Made by a program: the position numbers and the translations under genes. Source: Campylobacter aviculae (GTDB lineage: Bacteria; Campylobacterota; Campylobacteria; Campylobacterales; Campylobacteraceae). From it: a DNA stretch of 64,000 bases. Positions 48,893-56,862 of the stretch are shown here, one piece after another. Below the pieces are notes generated by a model that worked only from the letters and a program-made list of their open reading frames with translations, had not been told where the DNA came from and did not search any database. Each line of letters begins with the position of its first letter. Position 1 is the stretch's first letter. The stretch lies in NCBI RefSeq assembly GCF_005406215.1, contig NZ_NXMA01000004.1, positions 96,214 to 160,213 of the forward strand, written 5' to 3'.

Positions 48893-50244
48893 ATTCTTAC
48901 TCAAATTATAATCACTATACAAATACTTTAAATTCTAATAAAAAGAATTCTAAAACAAATAATTCAGTAGATAATAATAACAATAAAGAAATAAACAACA
49001 ACACAAATTTAAATAATAATAACAATATTTCAAACAATACCTCATTAAAACAAACAAATTCAAATTTAGTAAGTGATAAATCTAAGGCTGTTAATAAAAT
49101 ACTAGGTTATGGTGTAGATGAAGATGGTTTTTTTACCAGTGATTTTAATGAAGCTGCAGGAATACCTAAAGATTATAAGATTTATGCTAAAGGAGTTCAA
49201 AATTTAGCCGACTGGAATGCAATATCAACAGCATCAACACATACTAAAATCGATTTTGCTAAAACCATAGGAAATGCCTATAAGCTTTTTTCGCAAATTG
49301 CACCAGATACAAATTCAAACTCTTTTACACTTGAACAATTGCAAAGTATGCCTGTAGCTTTTGTTTATGACGTCGATACATTTGAAATTACAAAAACATT
49401 TAATCAAGATGAAGCTAAAGATTATTATAACAAATTAAATAATATTTATACAGATACTATCCATAGAGTTACTCAAACTTATCCCAATAATGACAATTTA
49501 GTTAATCCTAAAATTAATAGCAATTCTATTTTTGCCTCCTCAGCAATCACTACAGATATAGGACAAAACGTTTATACAAATAATGATGGAAGTATAACTA
49601 AAGGTGGTGCATTAATGGCTTTTTTGAATGCTAGATTTAGAATGAGTGATAATAGTATTATTGAAGGAGAAACTAGTATATTAGGAAAAATACTTGGTTT
49701 TGATAAAACTATGAATGCAAATGAAATACAGAGTTTAAAAGATTTCATTCAGCAAAATCCTATTACTTATAGTATAACTGGAGATATAGGAGTTGATTTT
49801 GCAAACATGATTAAACTTAGAAGCAATATAAGCGACATAGAAGAATTCAAAAAACAATGGCTAGAAATGAAAGCTAAGAGTGATGCTATGGGAGAAAAAT
49901 ATAAGGCACAAATAGCACAACAAAATAATTCTAACTTAACACAACAAACCAGCGAAACTAATCAAACAAAAACTAAACCCTTCAAACCCATCCAAGCAGA
50001 AAGCAAAAACAAAGAAACTTACAAAGCCAAAGATACCAATGAACTCATAAAAAAACTTCTTGAAAATAAATTTGATTTAGCAAAAGAATTAGAAATTCTT
50101 TTTAATGTAAAAATAGATAATGACAATACAAATAATAATTCTAATACTAATAACAATAATTCTAATGATAACAATTCCAACTCTAATCATCTTAGTAAAT
50201 TAAGTTCTAGAACTAAACATAGAAGAGTGAATATTAAGGTTTAA
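48877..50244 (+). CDS. Cassette copy B, gene 2: MIN-INSYSNYN protein with Asn-rich tail
   Basis: The 455-residue protein has no signal peptide. It starts MINNINSYSNYNHYTNTLNS, then an Asn-rich linker (22-62). A block shared with copy C follows, KILGYGVDEDGFFTSDFNEA (about 73-92) and KDYKIYAK. The variable middle comes next, then the block EGETSILGKILGFDKTMN-ANEIQSL, and last the common C-terminal module with its poly-Asn stretch. DEDGFFTSDFNE loosely resembles a calcium-binding loop, which is speculative. Expression from the sigma28 promoter upstream would couple it to flagellar assembly. It stops four bases inside the end of the convergent SprA-like gene. Confidence 0.85.
   Translation: MINNINSYSNYNHYTNTLNSNKKNSKTNNSVDNNNNKEINNNTNLNNNNNISNNTSLKQTNSNLVSDKSKAVNKILGYGVDEDGFFTSDFNEAAGIPKDYKIYAKGVQNLADWNAISTASTHTKIDFAKTIGNAYKLFSQIAPDTNSNSFTLEQLQSMPVAFVYDVDTFEITKTFNQDEAKDYYNKLNNIYTDTIHRVTQTYPNNDNLVNPKINSNSIFASSAITTDIGQNVYTNNDGSITKGGALMAFLNARFRMSDNSIIEGETSILGKILGFDKTMNANEIQSLKDFIQQNPITYSITGDIGVDFANMIKLRSNISDIEEFKKQWLEMKAKSDAMGEKYKAQIAQQNNSNLTQQTSETNQTKTKPFKPIQAESKNKETYKAKDTNELIKKLLENKFDLAKELEILFNVKIDNDNTNNNSNTNNNNSNDNNSNSNHLSKLSSRTKHRRVNIKV
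49954..50209 (+). repeat. 256-base direct repeat, copy B counterpart
   Basis: Identical by eye to 47769-48024 at an offset of 2185. Same orientation, so recombination between the two would delete or duplicate the intervening 2.2 kb. Confidence 0.85.
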
Positions 50245-50939
50245 GAAGCAATATTGAAATTAATATAATTATTTTGTGAGTTTTGCTGGTAAGTTTTTGC
50301 TACAAAATTTTTAAATTCTTGATCAAAGTTAGCATTAGAAAAATTTTGTTTAGAATTTTTAGATTTTGAATCCGAGTTTTTATCTGAATTAGCTTCTTCT
50401 GTTTTTTCTTTATTTTCCTCTTCTTTTTCTTTACTTTCTTCCGCTTTTATTTTCATAGCTTCTGCTCTTGCTTCAAATTCCATTTTTGTAGCATTTGCAG
50501 CTACCTTATAATCTTGCGGACTAGGGTCAGCAGGTGCCATTGCTGCAGCCACAATTTGGCGTGCATTAGCTATGGTTTCTTCTGGAGTTTTTCCTTTTTG
50601 CATTTTTATAGGAACTTCACCTGCCGTAGCATACATTTTGTTATCAGGTCCTCTTGTGTAGGTAAAACTTGCAGCCCCTGCTAAACCACCACCAGCAGCT
50701 TGATGTGCTGCTTCATGGGCTTTAACATTTCTATCTGTATTTTGAAGTTCTCTAACTTGTTGAACTTGTTTGGCGTCAAGTTCAACGCCATTAACCATTT
50801 GAGTTTGTTCATCTGTAGTGTTTTCTTTATCATTATCTTTAGAAATATTATTATTTTCTGTTTTATCAGAAGAATCTTTTGAGTTATTAGAGAGTTCATT
50901 AAACCGATAATATGAAGTATAGTTTGAACTAATCTGCAT
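50241..50939 (-). CDS. SprA-related putative metalloprotease (Cj0418c-like)
   Basis: The 232-residue protein starts MQISSNYTSYYRFNELSNN with no signal peptide. A Lys/Asp/Asn-rich linker follows, then a conserved domain with KAHEAAHQAAGGG (about 75-87, an HExxH-type zinc motif), SFTYTRGPDNKMYATAGEVP and ANATKMEFEARAEA, and a charged tail. This is the SprA-related putative metalloprotease family common in bacteria. The N-terminus has the same flavour as the other flagellum-linked proteins of this window. The gene converges with cassette copy B and overlaps it by four bases. Confidence 0.8.
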   Translation of the reverse strand: MQISSNYTSYYRFNELSNNSKDSSDKTENNNISKDNDKENTTDEQTQMVNGVELDAKQVQQVRELQNTDRNVKAHEAAHQAAGGGLAGAASFTYTRGPDNKMYATAGEVPIKMQKGKTPEETIANARQIVAAAMAPADPSPQDYKVAANATKMEFEARAEAMKIKAEESKEKEEENKEKTEEANSDKNSDSKSKNSKQNFSNANFDQEFKNFVAKTYQQNSQNNYINFNIAS

Positions 50940-51009
50940 TATATCCTTCCCTCTAATATTGTTTTTAAAATTTTAACCTATTTTGACTTAAAAACTTGAT
51001 AAATTTTAG

Positions 51010-51015
51010 TAAAAT
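51010..51015 (+). promoter_or_regulatory. -10 box (TAAAAT) upstream of the HIT gene
   Basis: TAAAAT within TTTTAGTAAAATAT stands 29 bases before the ATG, after T-rich DNA; a moderate match only. Confidence 0.35.
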
Positions 51016-51044
51016 ATTTCTAAAACATAAAGAGTGAGAAAAAA

Positions 51045-51407
51045 ATGATTTATAAAAATGATTTGATTTATATAGAAAAAGAAGAATCTCAAATACCTTG
51101 GATCAAGATTTTTACTCAGTATCCTTATAAGGAATTGAGTGATTGTCCTAGCGATTTACAAAGAGAGCTTTTTGAAAAAATTCTGCTTTGTGAAAAAACT
51201 ATGATCAAATTTTATAAGCCTGAAAAAATTAATATTGCTTCTTTTGCAAATTATGTTCCAAGGGTTCATTTTCATATAATGGCACGTTTTAAGGATGATG
51301 CTTATTTTCCAGAATGTATGTGGGGAAAACAACAAAGAGAAGTTAAAGAGTTAAATTTGCCAAGTTTTGATGATTTTGTAAAATTTTTACTCAACACTTT
51401 AAATTGA
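51045..51407 (+). CDS. HIT-family nucleotide hydrolase/transferase
   Basis: The 120-residue protein contains VPRVHFHIMARFKDDAYFP (about 68-86), the HIT active-site strand. The first His of HxHxH is replaced by Arg, as other members of this subgroup have Gln there, while the catalytic central His is kept. MWGKQQRE follows. It should cleave a dinucleotide or AMP-derivative, but the substrate is unknown. It begins with a GAGTGAG site after a 105-base divergent gap. Confidence 0.85.
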   Translation: MIYKNDLIYIEKEESQIPWIKIFTQYPYKELSDCPSDLQRELFEKILLCEKTMIKFYKPEKINIASFANYVPRVHFHIMARFKDDAYFPECMWGKQQREVKELNLPSFDDFVKFLLNTLN

Positions 51408-51476
51408 TATTAATTATTGATTGTTTTTTTTAAAATAGAATTCTTTTTGCAAAATTATTTTAAAAAGGAAAAAATC

Positions 51477-52049
51477 ATGAAAAAGATTTTATTAAGTTCG
51501 CTTGTCGCTGTGTCTTTATTGAGTACAGGTTTATTTGCTAAAGAATATACTTTAGATAAAGCTCATACTGACGTAGGTTTTAAAATCAAGCATTTACAGA
51601 TCAGTAATGTAAAGGGAAATTTTAAAGATTATAGTGCTGTGATCGATTTTGATCCTAAAAGTGCTGAATTTAAAAAACTTGAGGCTACGATTAAAGTTGA
51701 ATCTGTTAATACAGAAAACCAAACTAGAGATAATCACTTAAAGCAAGATGACTTTTTCAAAGCAAAAAAATATCCTGATATGACTTTTGTAATGAAAAAA
51801 TATAAAAAGATTAATAATGAAAAAGGAAAAATGACTGGAATTTTAACCATAGCTGGAGTTTCAAAAGAAGTAGTTTTAGATACTGAAATCGGAGGAGTAG
51901 CTAAAGGTAAAGATGGTAAAGAAAAAGTCGGATTTTCTTTAAATGGAAAAATCAAGCGTTCTGATTTTAAATTTGCATCAGGAACTTCAACCATCACTTT
52001 AGGAGATGATATTAACTTAAGCATCGAAGTCGAAGCAAACGAAAAATAA
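51477..52049 (+). CDS. YceI-family periplasmic lipocalin-like protein
   Basis: From the ATG at 51477 (AAAAAGGAAAAAATC upstream) 190 residues start with a signal peptide (MKKILLSSLVAVSLLSTGLFA) and continue EYTLDKAHTDVGFKIKHL, the YceI opening, then the eight-stranded barrel with DFFKAKKYPDMTF and GFSLNGKIKRSDF. YceI proteins bind isoprenoid-type ligands in the periplasm. In-frame upstream codons to 51417 lack a ribosome-binding site. It corresponds to Cj0420, reported as acid/stress-linked in C. jejuni. Confidence 0.9.
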   Translation: MKKILLSSLVAVSLLSTGLFAKEYTLDKAHTDVGFKIKHLQISNVKGNFKDYSAVIDFDPKSAEFKKLEATIKVESVNTENQTRDNHLKQDDFFKAKKYPDMTFVMKKYKKINNEKGKMTGILTIAGVSKEVVLDTEIGGVAKGKDGKEKVGFSLNGKIKRSDFKFASGTSTITLGDDINLSIEVEANEK

Positions 52050-52054
52050 TTTCT

Positions 52055-52081
52055 AAGCCTTAGAGTTTTGCTCTTAGGCTT
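52055..52081. terminator. Hairpin terminator between yceI and the convergent membrane protein gene
   Basis: AAGCCTTAGAG and CTCTTAGGCTT pair over 11 bases with one mismatch around the loop TTTTG. The opposing gene stops inside it at 52060, so the hairpin overlaps that coding end. Confidence 0.65.
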
Positions 52082-53007
52082 TCTAATTCTTGAGTAAAAT
52101 TTCCTTCTTTTTCTTTCCAAACAAGTTTAAATTCAGGTTTAAAACTTTCATTTTCTAGTTTTAATTCTGTATTTTTTAGCGTGGATTCTAAAAAGGCAAG
52201 ATGGTTTAATGCTGTATTTTTATCGTTAAAAATTAAGATAAAATCTTTCTCTACTATAAAAATTTTTGCTTTAAAGCGTTTCAAAATTTTAGCGATTTGT
52301 TTTAAAATAAGCTTGACATAGGATTCTTGAGTATGTTTTAATTCATTAAAATGAAGCAAAGCGATGATGTAATGATTTTCGCCTTTTAGATAATGCATTA
52401 ATTTTTTTTCATTAGGCAATTTTGTCAGTGGATCAAAAAATAAATTTCGATATATTTGATATAAAATAACAAAGCAAAAAATCAAACTAGCAAATTCAAA
52501 GTACTTAACACCGCAAAGAAAATCAAATAAAAATTGCAAATTTGCACCAATGAAAGCCAAAAAAAAGCAATACTCTTTTCTTTTAAAGCCTTGTATGATT
52601 AAAATGAAACTAAAAAGGATGAAAAATAAAAAAGCCAGATCGCTAATAGGGCTAAAAAAAGGTATATTGAGATGAAAATCTAAGCTATTTGCGTTAAAAC
52701 TTGTATTATTAGGAAGAATAAAACTTAAAATCGCAATTAAAAATATGATTAAAACAGAGCTAAGATTGCTTCTTTCTAAAATTTTATCAGATATTTTTTT
52801 CACTCCGAGTAAAACAAAGATCAAAGGCAAAAATAAAGAAACAAATAAATGAGCTTGAAATACACTTGCAAAAAAATAAGGCAAATGAAAGATAAGTAAA
52901 GCAAGAGTGATAAAAAATATACGCGTATTTTTAAAATAAAAAGCTAAAAATAGTGCCAAAAATTCAAAAATCAAACTAAAATAACTTAAAAAATCTAAAA
53001 AAAACAT
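52060..53007 (-). CDS. Membrane protein with degenerate GGDEF domain
   Basis: The 315-residue protein has about eight transmembrane segments (1-190), then FFDPLTKLPNEKKLMHYL (about 191-208), the usual opening of a diguanylate cyclase domain. The catalytic GG(D/E)EF loop is missing; the equivalent region reads FIVEKDFILIFND. The domain is shorter than normal. It may sense a membrane signal without making cyclic di-GMP. It corresponds to Cj0421c, annotated only as an integral membrane protein. It is 52 bases downstream of the small helix-turn-helix gene on the same strand. Confidence 0.75.
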   Translation of the reverse strand: MFFLDFLSYFSLIFEFLALFLAFYFKNTRIFFITLALLIFHLPYFFASVFQAHLFVSLFLPLIFVLLGVKKISDKILERSNLSSVLIIFLIAILSFILPNNTSFNANSLDFHLNIPFFSPISDLAFLFFILFSFILIIQGFKRKEYCFFLAFIGANLQFLFDFLCGVKYFEFASLIFCFVILYQIYRNLFFDPLTKLPNEKKLMHYLKGENHYIIALLHFNELKHTQESYVKLILKQIAKILKRFKAKIFIVEKDFILIFNDKNTALNHLAFLESTLKNTELKLENESFKPEFKLVWKEKEGNFTQELESLRAKL

Positions 53008-53058
53008 CTTATAAACCTTTTGTGAAAATGGAGAATTTTATATAAAAAAGCTTAAAAA

Positions 53059-53274
53059 TTAGTCTTTGTTAAATTTTGAGATTTCTTCTTGTATTTTTTG
53101 TTCCATATTAAGGAGTTCTTCGTAGTCTTTTTTCTGTTTTTCTAAAAGTTCATCAAATTTAAAGCCAAGCATTACGATACGATATAAATTGGGTTTATAT
53201 TTTCTCCAATTATATAGCGTGCTAACATCAACATCAATTTCGTATGCCATATCGCGTTTGCTTTTTTTGATCAT
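53059..53274 (-). CDS. Small helix-turn-helix protein (Cj0422c-like)
   Basis: The 71-residue protein starts KKSKRDMAYEIDVDVSTLYNWRKYKPNLY, a clear helix-turn-helix with a recognition helix at about 17-25, followed by a charged helix (FDELLEKQKKDYEELLN). Such proteins resemble the DNA-binding part of phage- or transposon-related regulators. It may act on its own gap or on the TM2 operon, since a palindrome lies in the divergent region. Confidence 0.75.
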   Translation of the reverse strand: MIKKSKRDMAYEIDVDVSTLYNWRKYKPNLYRIVMLGFKFDELLEKQKKDYEELLNMEQKIQEEISKFNKD

Positions 53275-53403
53275 CTAATTCCTGATTAAAGTTATAAATT
53301 TTTTTGAAATTTTACATTAGTTTTTCTTTATTAAAAACATTTGAAATATTCAATTATTTATCATAAAAATATTTAATATTTCAATAATAATTAAGTTTTA
53401 ATG

Positions 53404-53416
53404 TGGAATAATTCCA
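53404..53416. promoter_or_regulatory. Palindrome in the divergent gap upstream of the TM2 gene
   Basis: TGGAAT-A-ATTCCA is a perfect 13-base palindrome 32 bases before the TM2 gene ATG and about 130 bases before the small helix-turn-helix gene. It overlaps a possible -10 (GAATAAT). A regulator site is possible; none is proven. Confidence 0.35.
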
Positions 53417-53447
53417 AAGTTTTATTTATTTTTTAAGGAGTGAAAGA

Positions 53448-53939
53448 ATGGATGCTACGAGTTTATTTTTATCAATAGAAAATAAACTGCCAAAAGAATA
53501 TGGATTTTTCAGAAAAAAAATAAGTCGAGGATATAAATATTCTGAGCCTATTATGTCCAATGAAGACTTAAAGAAAAAACTTGAAGCTTTAAATTCCGAT
53601 GAGTTGGATAAGGTATATGCAAGACTTCAATATACTAAACTTAAAAATCCAACTTTAGTTTTTTGGGTTTATAATTTTTTATTAGGTGGTTTTGGTGTAG
53701 CAAGATTTTATATAGGGCAAATTGGATTTGGAATTTTTAGATTAGCTTTAACTTTACTTTCCGTAATAATTGGCTTTGTTGCTGAATCTTCATATGATTC
53801 ATTTTGGTTTTCTGTTTCAAAGATACTAGATTATGGTAACTTCGGTATTGCAATAATAGATTTATTTATAGTTGGTGTATTGCTTAGGAATCAAAATCTT
53901 GAAAAAGTTAATTTAATTATAGATGAGGTCAAGTCTTAA
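53448..53939 (+). CDS. TM2-domain membrane protein
   Basis: The 163-residue protein has a charged N-terminus with a short acidic helix (about 34-57). A TM2 module follows: LVFWVYNFLLGGFGVARFYIGQ, a glycine-rich turn, then FGIFRLALTLLSVIIGFV. A third transmembrane segment (ILDYGNFGIAIIDLFIVGVLL) ends before the tail. TM2 proteins are small membrane proteins of unclear role. AAGGAGTG precedes the ATG. It corresponds to Cj0423 and heads a three-gene group with the next two. Confidence 0.82.
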   Translation: MDATSLFLSIENKLPKEYGFFRKKISRGYKYSEPIMSNEDLKKKLEALNSDELDKVYARLQYTKLKNPTLVFWVYNFLLGGFGVARFYIGQIGFGIFRLALTLLSVIIGFVAESSYDSFWFSVSKILDYGNFGIAIIDLFIVGVLLRNQNLEKVNLIIDEVKS

Positions 53940-53995
53940 CATTGTATAAATTAAAGAAAAATTTTTAACTTATACCTAAATTAAAGGAGATGAAA

Positions 53996-54259
53996 ATGAG
54001 TGAAAAATATGCACCTTTTGAAACAGAACCCACTTTGCTTTATGACAAAGATACTTTTAAAATCGTCGCAGGAAAAGCATATACAAACAAAGATGAAAAA
54101 TTTTGTATCGGTTTAAATTCTAATGGTTTTCCGACAAATGCTTATCTTATATTTCCACCACAGCTTAGCTTGGATTTGTTAAGAAATCTCTTAGGTCAAG
54201 ATGGTGCCAAAAATGACGAAATTATTAAATTTATTAAAATAATAACGGATAAGCAATGA
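53996..54259 (+). CDS. Small hypothetical protein
   Basis: AAAGGAG ends immediately before an ATG at 53990, so the second ATG at 53996 is the practical start, giving 87 residues (MSEKYAPFETEPTLLYDKD...). The protein is soluble and has no signal peptide or known motif. Its end overlaps the following lipoprotein gene by four bases. Confidence 0.65.
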   Translation: MSEKYAPFETEPTLLYDKDTFKIVAGKAYTNKDEKFCIGLNSNGFPTNAYLIFPPQLSLDLLRNLLGQDGAKNDEIIKFIKIITDKQ

Positions 54260-54786
54260 AAAAAGTTTTGTTAAGTTTGCTCTTAGCTTTATTATTCCTT
54301 GGATGTTTTGATACCAAGCCAAAATGTGACGATGAAGATGTTAAGCTTACATTAAAAAGTATTTTAGACGATGATGAGTGGGTTTATGTCGAATACGGTT
54401 TAAACGAACAGTCTTTAAAGGCATTAAGAATGGCTTCAGATATGGATATAAGAGATGTAGAAGCTGCATTATCTACTGATAAGCTTGGACTTTTGAAAGC
54501 ATATTTTAAGCCCTTTCTTGATTTGAAAGATTATGCTAATGAAGTAGCTTATACTTCTTTTAGTAGCTTTATAACTCAAGATAGTAATGACAAAAAAACA
54601 ACTTTTTGTAAAGCTAGTTTGAAATTAACTTATCCACAAATGCCCGATGATATGAGAAAAAATTATGAAAAAGGTAGTTTGAGGGGAGTTTTATTTGATG
54701 GAGGGGAGTATGAAACTCAAATTTCATATAGTGCCCAATTTAGCGACGATAAAAAACAAGTTTTTGTGGAGCTTTTAGATTATTAA
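54256..54786 (+). CDS. Acidic lipoprotein
   Basis: The 176-residue protein has a signal with lipobox LFLGC at residue 17, then an acidic body (KCDDEDVKLTLKSILDDDEW) with two more Cys (about 24 and 116) that may pair. No family is recognised. It corresponds to the acidic periplasmic protein annotated after Cj0423 in C. jejuni. The gene overlaps the preceding small gene, and the next gene has its own promoter. Confidence 0.72.
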   Translation: MKKVLLSLLLALLFLGCFDTKPKCDDEDVKLTLKSILDDDEWVYVEYGLNEQSLKALRMASDMDIRDVEAALSTDKLGLLKAYFKPFLDLKDYANEVAYTSFSSFITQDSNDKKTTFCKASLKLTYPQMPDDMRKNYEKGSLRGVLFDGGEYETQISYSAQFSDDKKQVFVELLDY

Positions 54787-54855
54787 TATTTTTACGACAA
54801 TGAAAAATTTTATTTTTCATTGTTTATACTAAATTAACTTCAAGTCTTTTTTTGC

Positions 54856-54861
54856 TACAAT
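54856..54861 (+). promoter_or_regulatory. Extended -10 (TGCTACAAT) upstream of the ABC-F gene
   Basis: TTTTTTTGC precedes TACAAT, forming an extended -10 with an upstream T-run, 41 bases before the ATG. AAGGAATCTTT supplies the ribosome-binding site. Confidence 0.5.
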
Positions 54862-54901
54862 TTCTCAAAATTTTTTATAAGTAAAAATCTAAGGAATCTT
54901 T

Positions 54902-56479
54902 ATGGTTGAAGTAAGAAATCTTACCATGCGTTTTGCAAATCAACTTTTATTTGAAAATGTCAATTTAAAACTCGTTCGCGGGCAAAGATATGGACTTATA
55001 GGTGCCAATGGTGCTGGAAAATCAACTTTTTTAAAAATTCTTTCAGGTGAAATAGAATCAAGTAGCGGTGAAGTTGTTTTTGATGAGGGTTTAAGGATCG
55101 CAGTTTTAGGGCAAGATCAATTTGCTTTTGAAAACTACACCATTAAAGATGCGGTTATGTGTGCCAATAAAAGATTATATGAGGCTTTAAAAGAAAAAGA
55201 AAAGCTTTATATGAGTGAAGAATTTACCGATGAAATCAATGAACGTTTAAGCGAACTTGAAATGATAACCGCTGAAGAGGATCCAAATTACGATTGCGAA
55301 ACGCGTTGTGAAAAAATTTTAAGTTCTTTAAAAATCAAAGATTTTGATGCTTTGATGAGTACTTTACAAAGTGCGGATAAATTTAAGGTTTTACTCGCAC
55401 AAGTGTTGTTTTTAGGTGCGGATGTGCTTTTTTTAGACGAGCCTACAAACAACCTTGATTTAGAGGCAATTTCTTGGCTTGAAAATGAACTTTTAAGGCA
55501 CGAGGGAACTTTGGTAGTGATCTCTCACGATAGGCATTTTCTTAATAAAATTTGCACGAGAATTTTAGATGTTGATTTTAAGCAAATTCGAGATTTTGCC
55601 GGAAATTATGATGATTGGTATATGGCTTCGACGCTTTTAGCAAAACAAGCTGAACTTAAACGTGATAAAACTTTAAAAGAAAGAGAAGAATTAGAAAATT
55701 TTATCCGTCGTTTTAGTGCCAATGCGTCTAAGGCAAAACAAGCCACAAGTAGAGCTAAGGCACTTGAAAAATTAGAGCTTGAAGAGATTAAAATTTCAAG
55801 TCGCAGGGATCCTAGTATCGTTTTTCGCTTAGGAAGGGAGATTGGCAATGAAGTTTTAGAGCTTAAAGGAATTTCTAAAGCTTATGAACATAATTTATTT
55901 TCAAATTTGGAACTTAAGATAGAAAAAAATGATAAAATTGCTTTAATCGGAGCAAATGGCGTGGGCAAATCAACTTTAGCAAAAATCATTGCAAATGCCA
56001 TCACTCCAGATAGTGGTAATTTACATTTAGGTGCGACTATAGAGCTTGGATATTTTCCACAGGATACGAGCAATATCATCAATGAAAATTTAAAGCTTTA
56101 TGAATGGCTTATGAGTGAAAAATTCAAAGATTTAGATGAGATTAGAAAGTGTTTAGGAAGAATGCTTTTTAGCGGAAGTGATCAAGAAAAAATGGCTGCG
56201 AATTTAAGTGGAGGTGAAAAACATCGCCTGATGCTTTCTCGTCTTATGCTAGAGCGTCCCAATTTTTTACTTTTAGATGAACCTGATAATCATCTTGATC
56301 TTGAAAGCATTATTGCCTTAGGGGAAGCTTTATATAATTTTCAAGGTGTGGTGCTTTGCGTGAGTCACGATAGAGAACTCATCAGTTCTTTTGCCAATCG
56401 TATTTGGGAACTAAAAGATGGAAAACTTTTAGATTTTAGAGGAAATTATGAAGAATTTTTAGGAGAAAACAATGGCTAA
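54902..56479 (+). CDS. ybiT: ABC-F translation factor, YbiT-like
   Basis: The 525-residue cytosolic protein has two ATP-binding domains without membrane segments: GANGAGKSTFLKIL (about 37-50) and GANGVGKSTLAKII (about 350-363). Walker B motifs are VLFLDEPTNNLD and FLLLDEPDNHLD, and the second domain has LSGGEKHRL. The first domain's signature is degenerate (LQSADKFK in place of LSGGQ), as in YbiT-type proteins. The inter-domain arm has FIRRFSANASKAKQATSRAK, a P-site tRNA-interaction motif pattern. ABC-F proteins modulate the ribosome. It overlaps the next gene by eight bases. Confidence 0.9.
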   Translation: MVEVRNLTMRFANQLLFENVNLKLVRGQRYGLIGANGAGKSTFLKILSGEIESSSGEVVFDEGLRIAVLGQDQFAFENYTIKDAVMCANKRLYEALKEKEKLYMSEEFTDEINERLSELEMITAEEDPNYDCETRCEKILSSLKIKDFDALMSTLQSADKFKVLLAQVLFLGADVLFLDEPTNNLDLEAISWLENELLRHEGTLVVISHDRHFLNKICTRILDVDFKQIRDFAGNYDDWYMASTLLAKQAELKRDKTLKEREELENFIRRFSANASKAKQATSRAKALEKLELEEIKISSRRDPSIVFRLGREIGNEVLELKGISKAYEHNLFSNLELKIEKNDKIALIGANGVGKSTLAKIIANAITPDSGNLHLGATIELGYFPQDTSNIINENLKLYEWLMSEKFKDLDEIRKCLGRMLFSGSDQEKMAANLSGGEKHRLMLSRLMLERPNFLLLDEPDNHLDLESIIALGEALYNFQGVVLCVSHDRELISSFANRIWELKDGKLLDFRGNYEEFLGENNG

Positions 56480-56804
56480 ATTTAGAATTCAATACAGTGC
56501 AGGTTTTGGGCATTTTACTCAAAATCATAAAGGCTTTGGACCGACTATTTATATCGAAGAAGTTGTGGAATTTGATAACGGAAAAGATTATTTTGATTAT
56601 ATCGATTTTTACAAGACTTATTCTAAGCCTGATGATACCTATTTTCACATCAGCTTTTTAGAGGACAGACCTTTAAGCGATAAAGAAATTACTATACGCA
56701 ATGAATACCGAAAAATGCGTGATGAAAACTGCAAAAAAGCTAAGGAAAATTTTATAGCAAATCGTGAAATTGATATAGAGTATGTGCCAACTCATCACGA
56801 TTAA
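56472..56804 (+). CDS. Conserved hypothetical protein (Cj0427-like)
   Basis: The 110-residue soluble protein starts AKFRIQYSAGFGHFTQNHKGFGP and has a central aromatic acidic segment (FDNGKDYFDYIDFYKTY). No signal peptide, membrane segment or known motif. It begins inside the end of the ABC-F gene, so it is cotranslated. C. jejuni has an equivalent hypothetical gene in the same place. Confidence 0.75.
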   Translation: MAKFRIQYSAGFGHFTQNHKGFGPTIYIEEVVEFDNGKDYFDYIDFYKTYSKPDDTYFHISFLEDRPLSDKEITIRNEYRKMRDENCKKAKENFIANREIDIEYVPTHHD

Positions 56805-56812
56805 TTAAAGAA

Positions 56813-56828
56813 GGAACGATTTTTGCTT
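56813..56828 (+). promoter_or_regulatory. Sigma54 promoter upstream of the Cj0428-like gene
   Basis: GGAACGATTTTTGCTT fits the Campylobacter sigma54 consensus GGAACR-N4-TTGCTT at every fixed position, with GG and GC separated by ten bases (-24/-12). It ends 34 bases before the ATG. A TATAAT at 56830-56835 overlaps its downstream edge and is an alternative. Confidence 0.85.
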
Positions 56829-56862
56829 GTATAATTTTTGCATATTTTGAAAGGAGAAAGTT

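Noticed and set aside
48877..48960. Gene 2 as an immunity protein for gene 1
   Set aside because: It is long, Asn-rich, has no membrane segments and is under a flagellar sigma factor; nothing in it resembles small immunity proteins. Not excluded by experiment.
51045..51407. Loss of a catalytic His in the HIT protein
   Set aside because: Only the first His of HxHxH is replaced (PRVHFH), and a Gln at that place is common in this HIT subgroup; the catalytic central His remains.
53990..53992. ATG at 53990 as start of the small hypothetical gene
   Set aside because: The Shine-Dalgarno AAAGGAG abuts it with no spacing; the ATG at 53996 has normal spacing.
54902..56479. Broken signature motif in the first ATP-binding domain of the ABC-F protein
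   Set aside because: YbiT-type ABC-F proteins normally have a degenerate first signature; this is a family trait.
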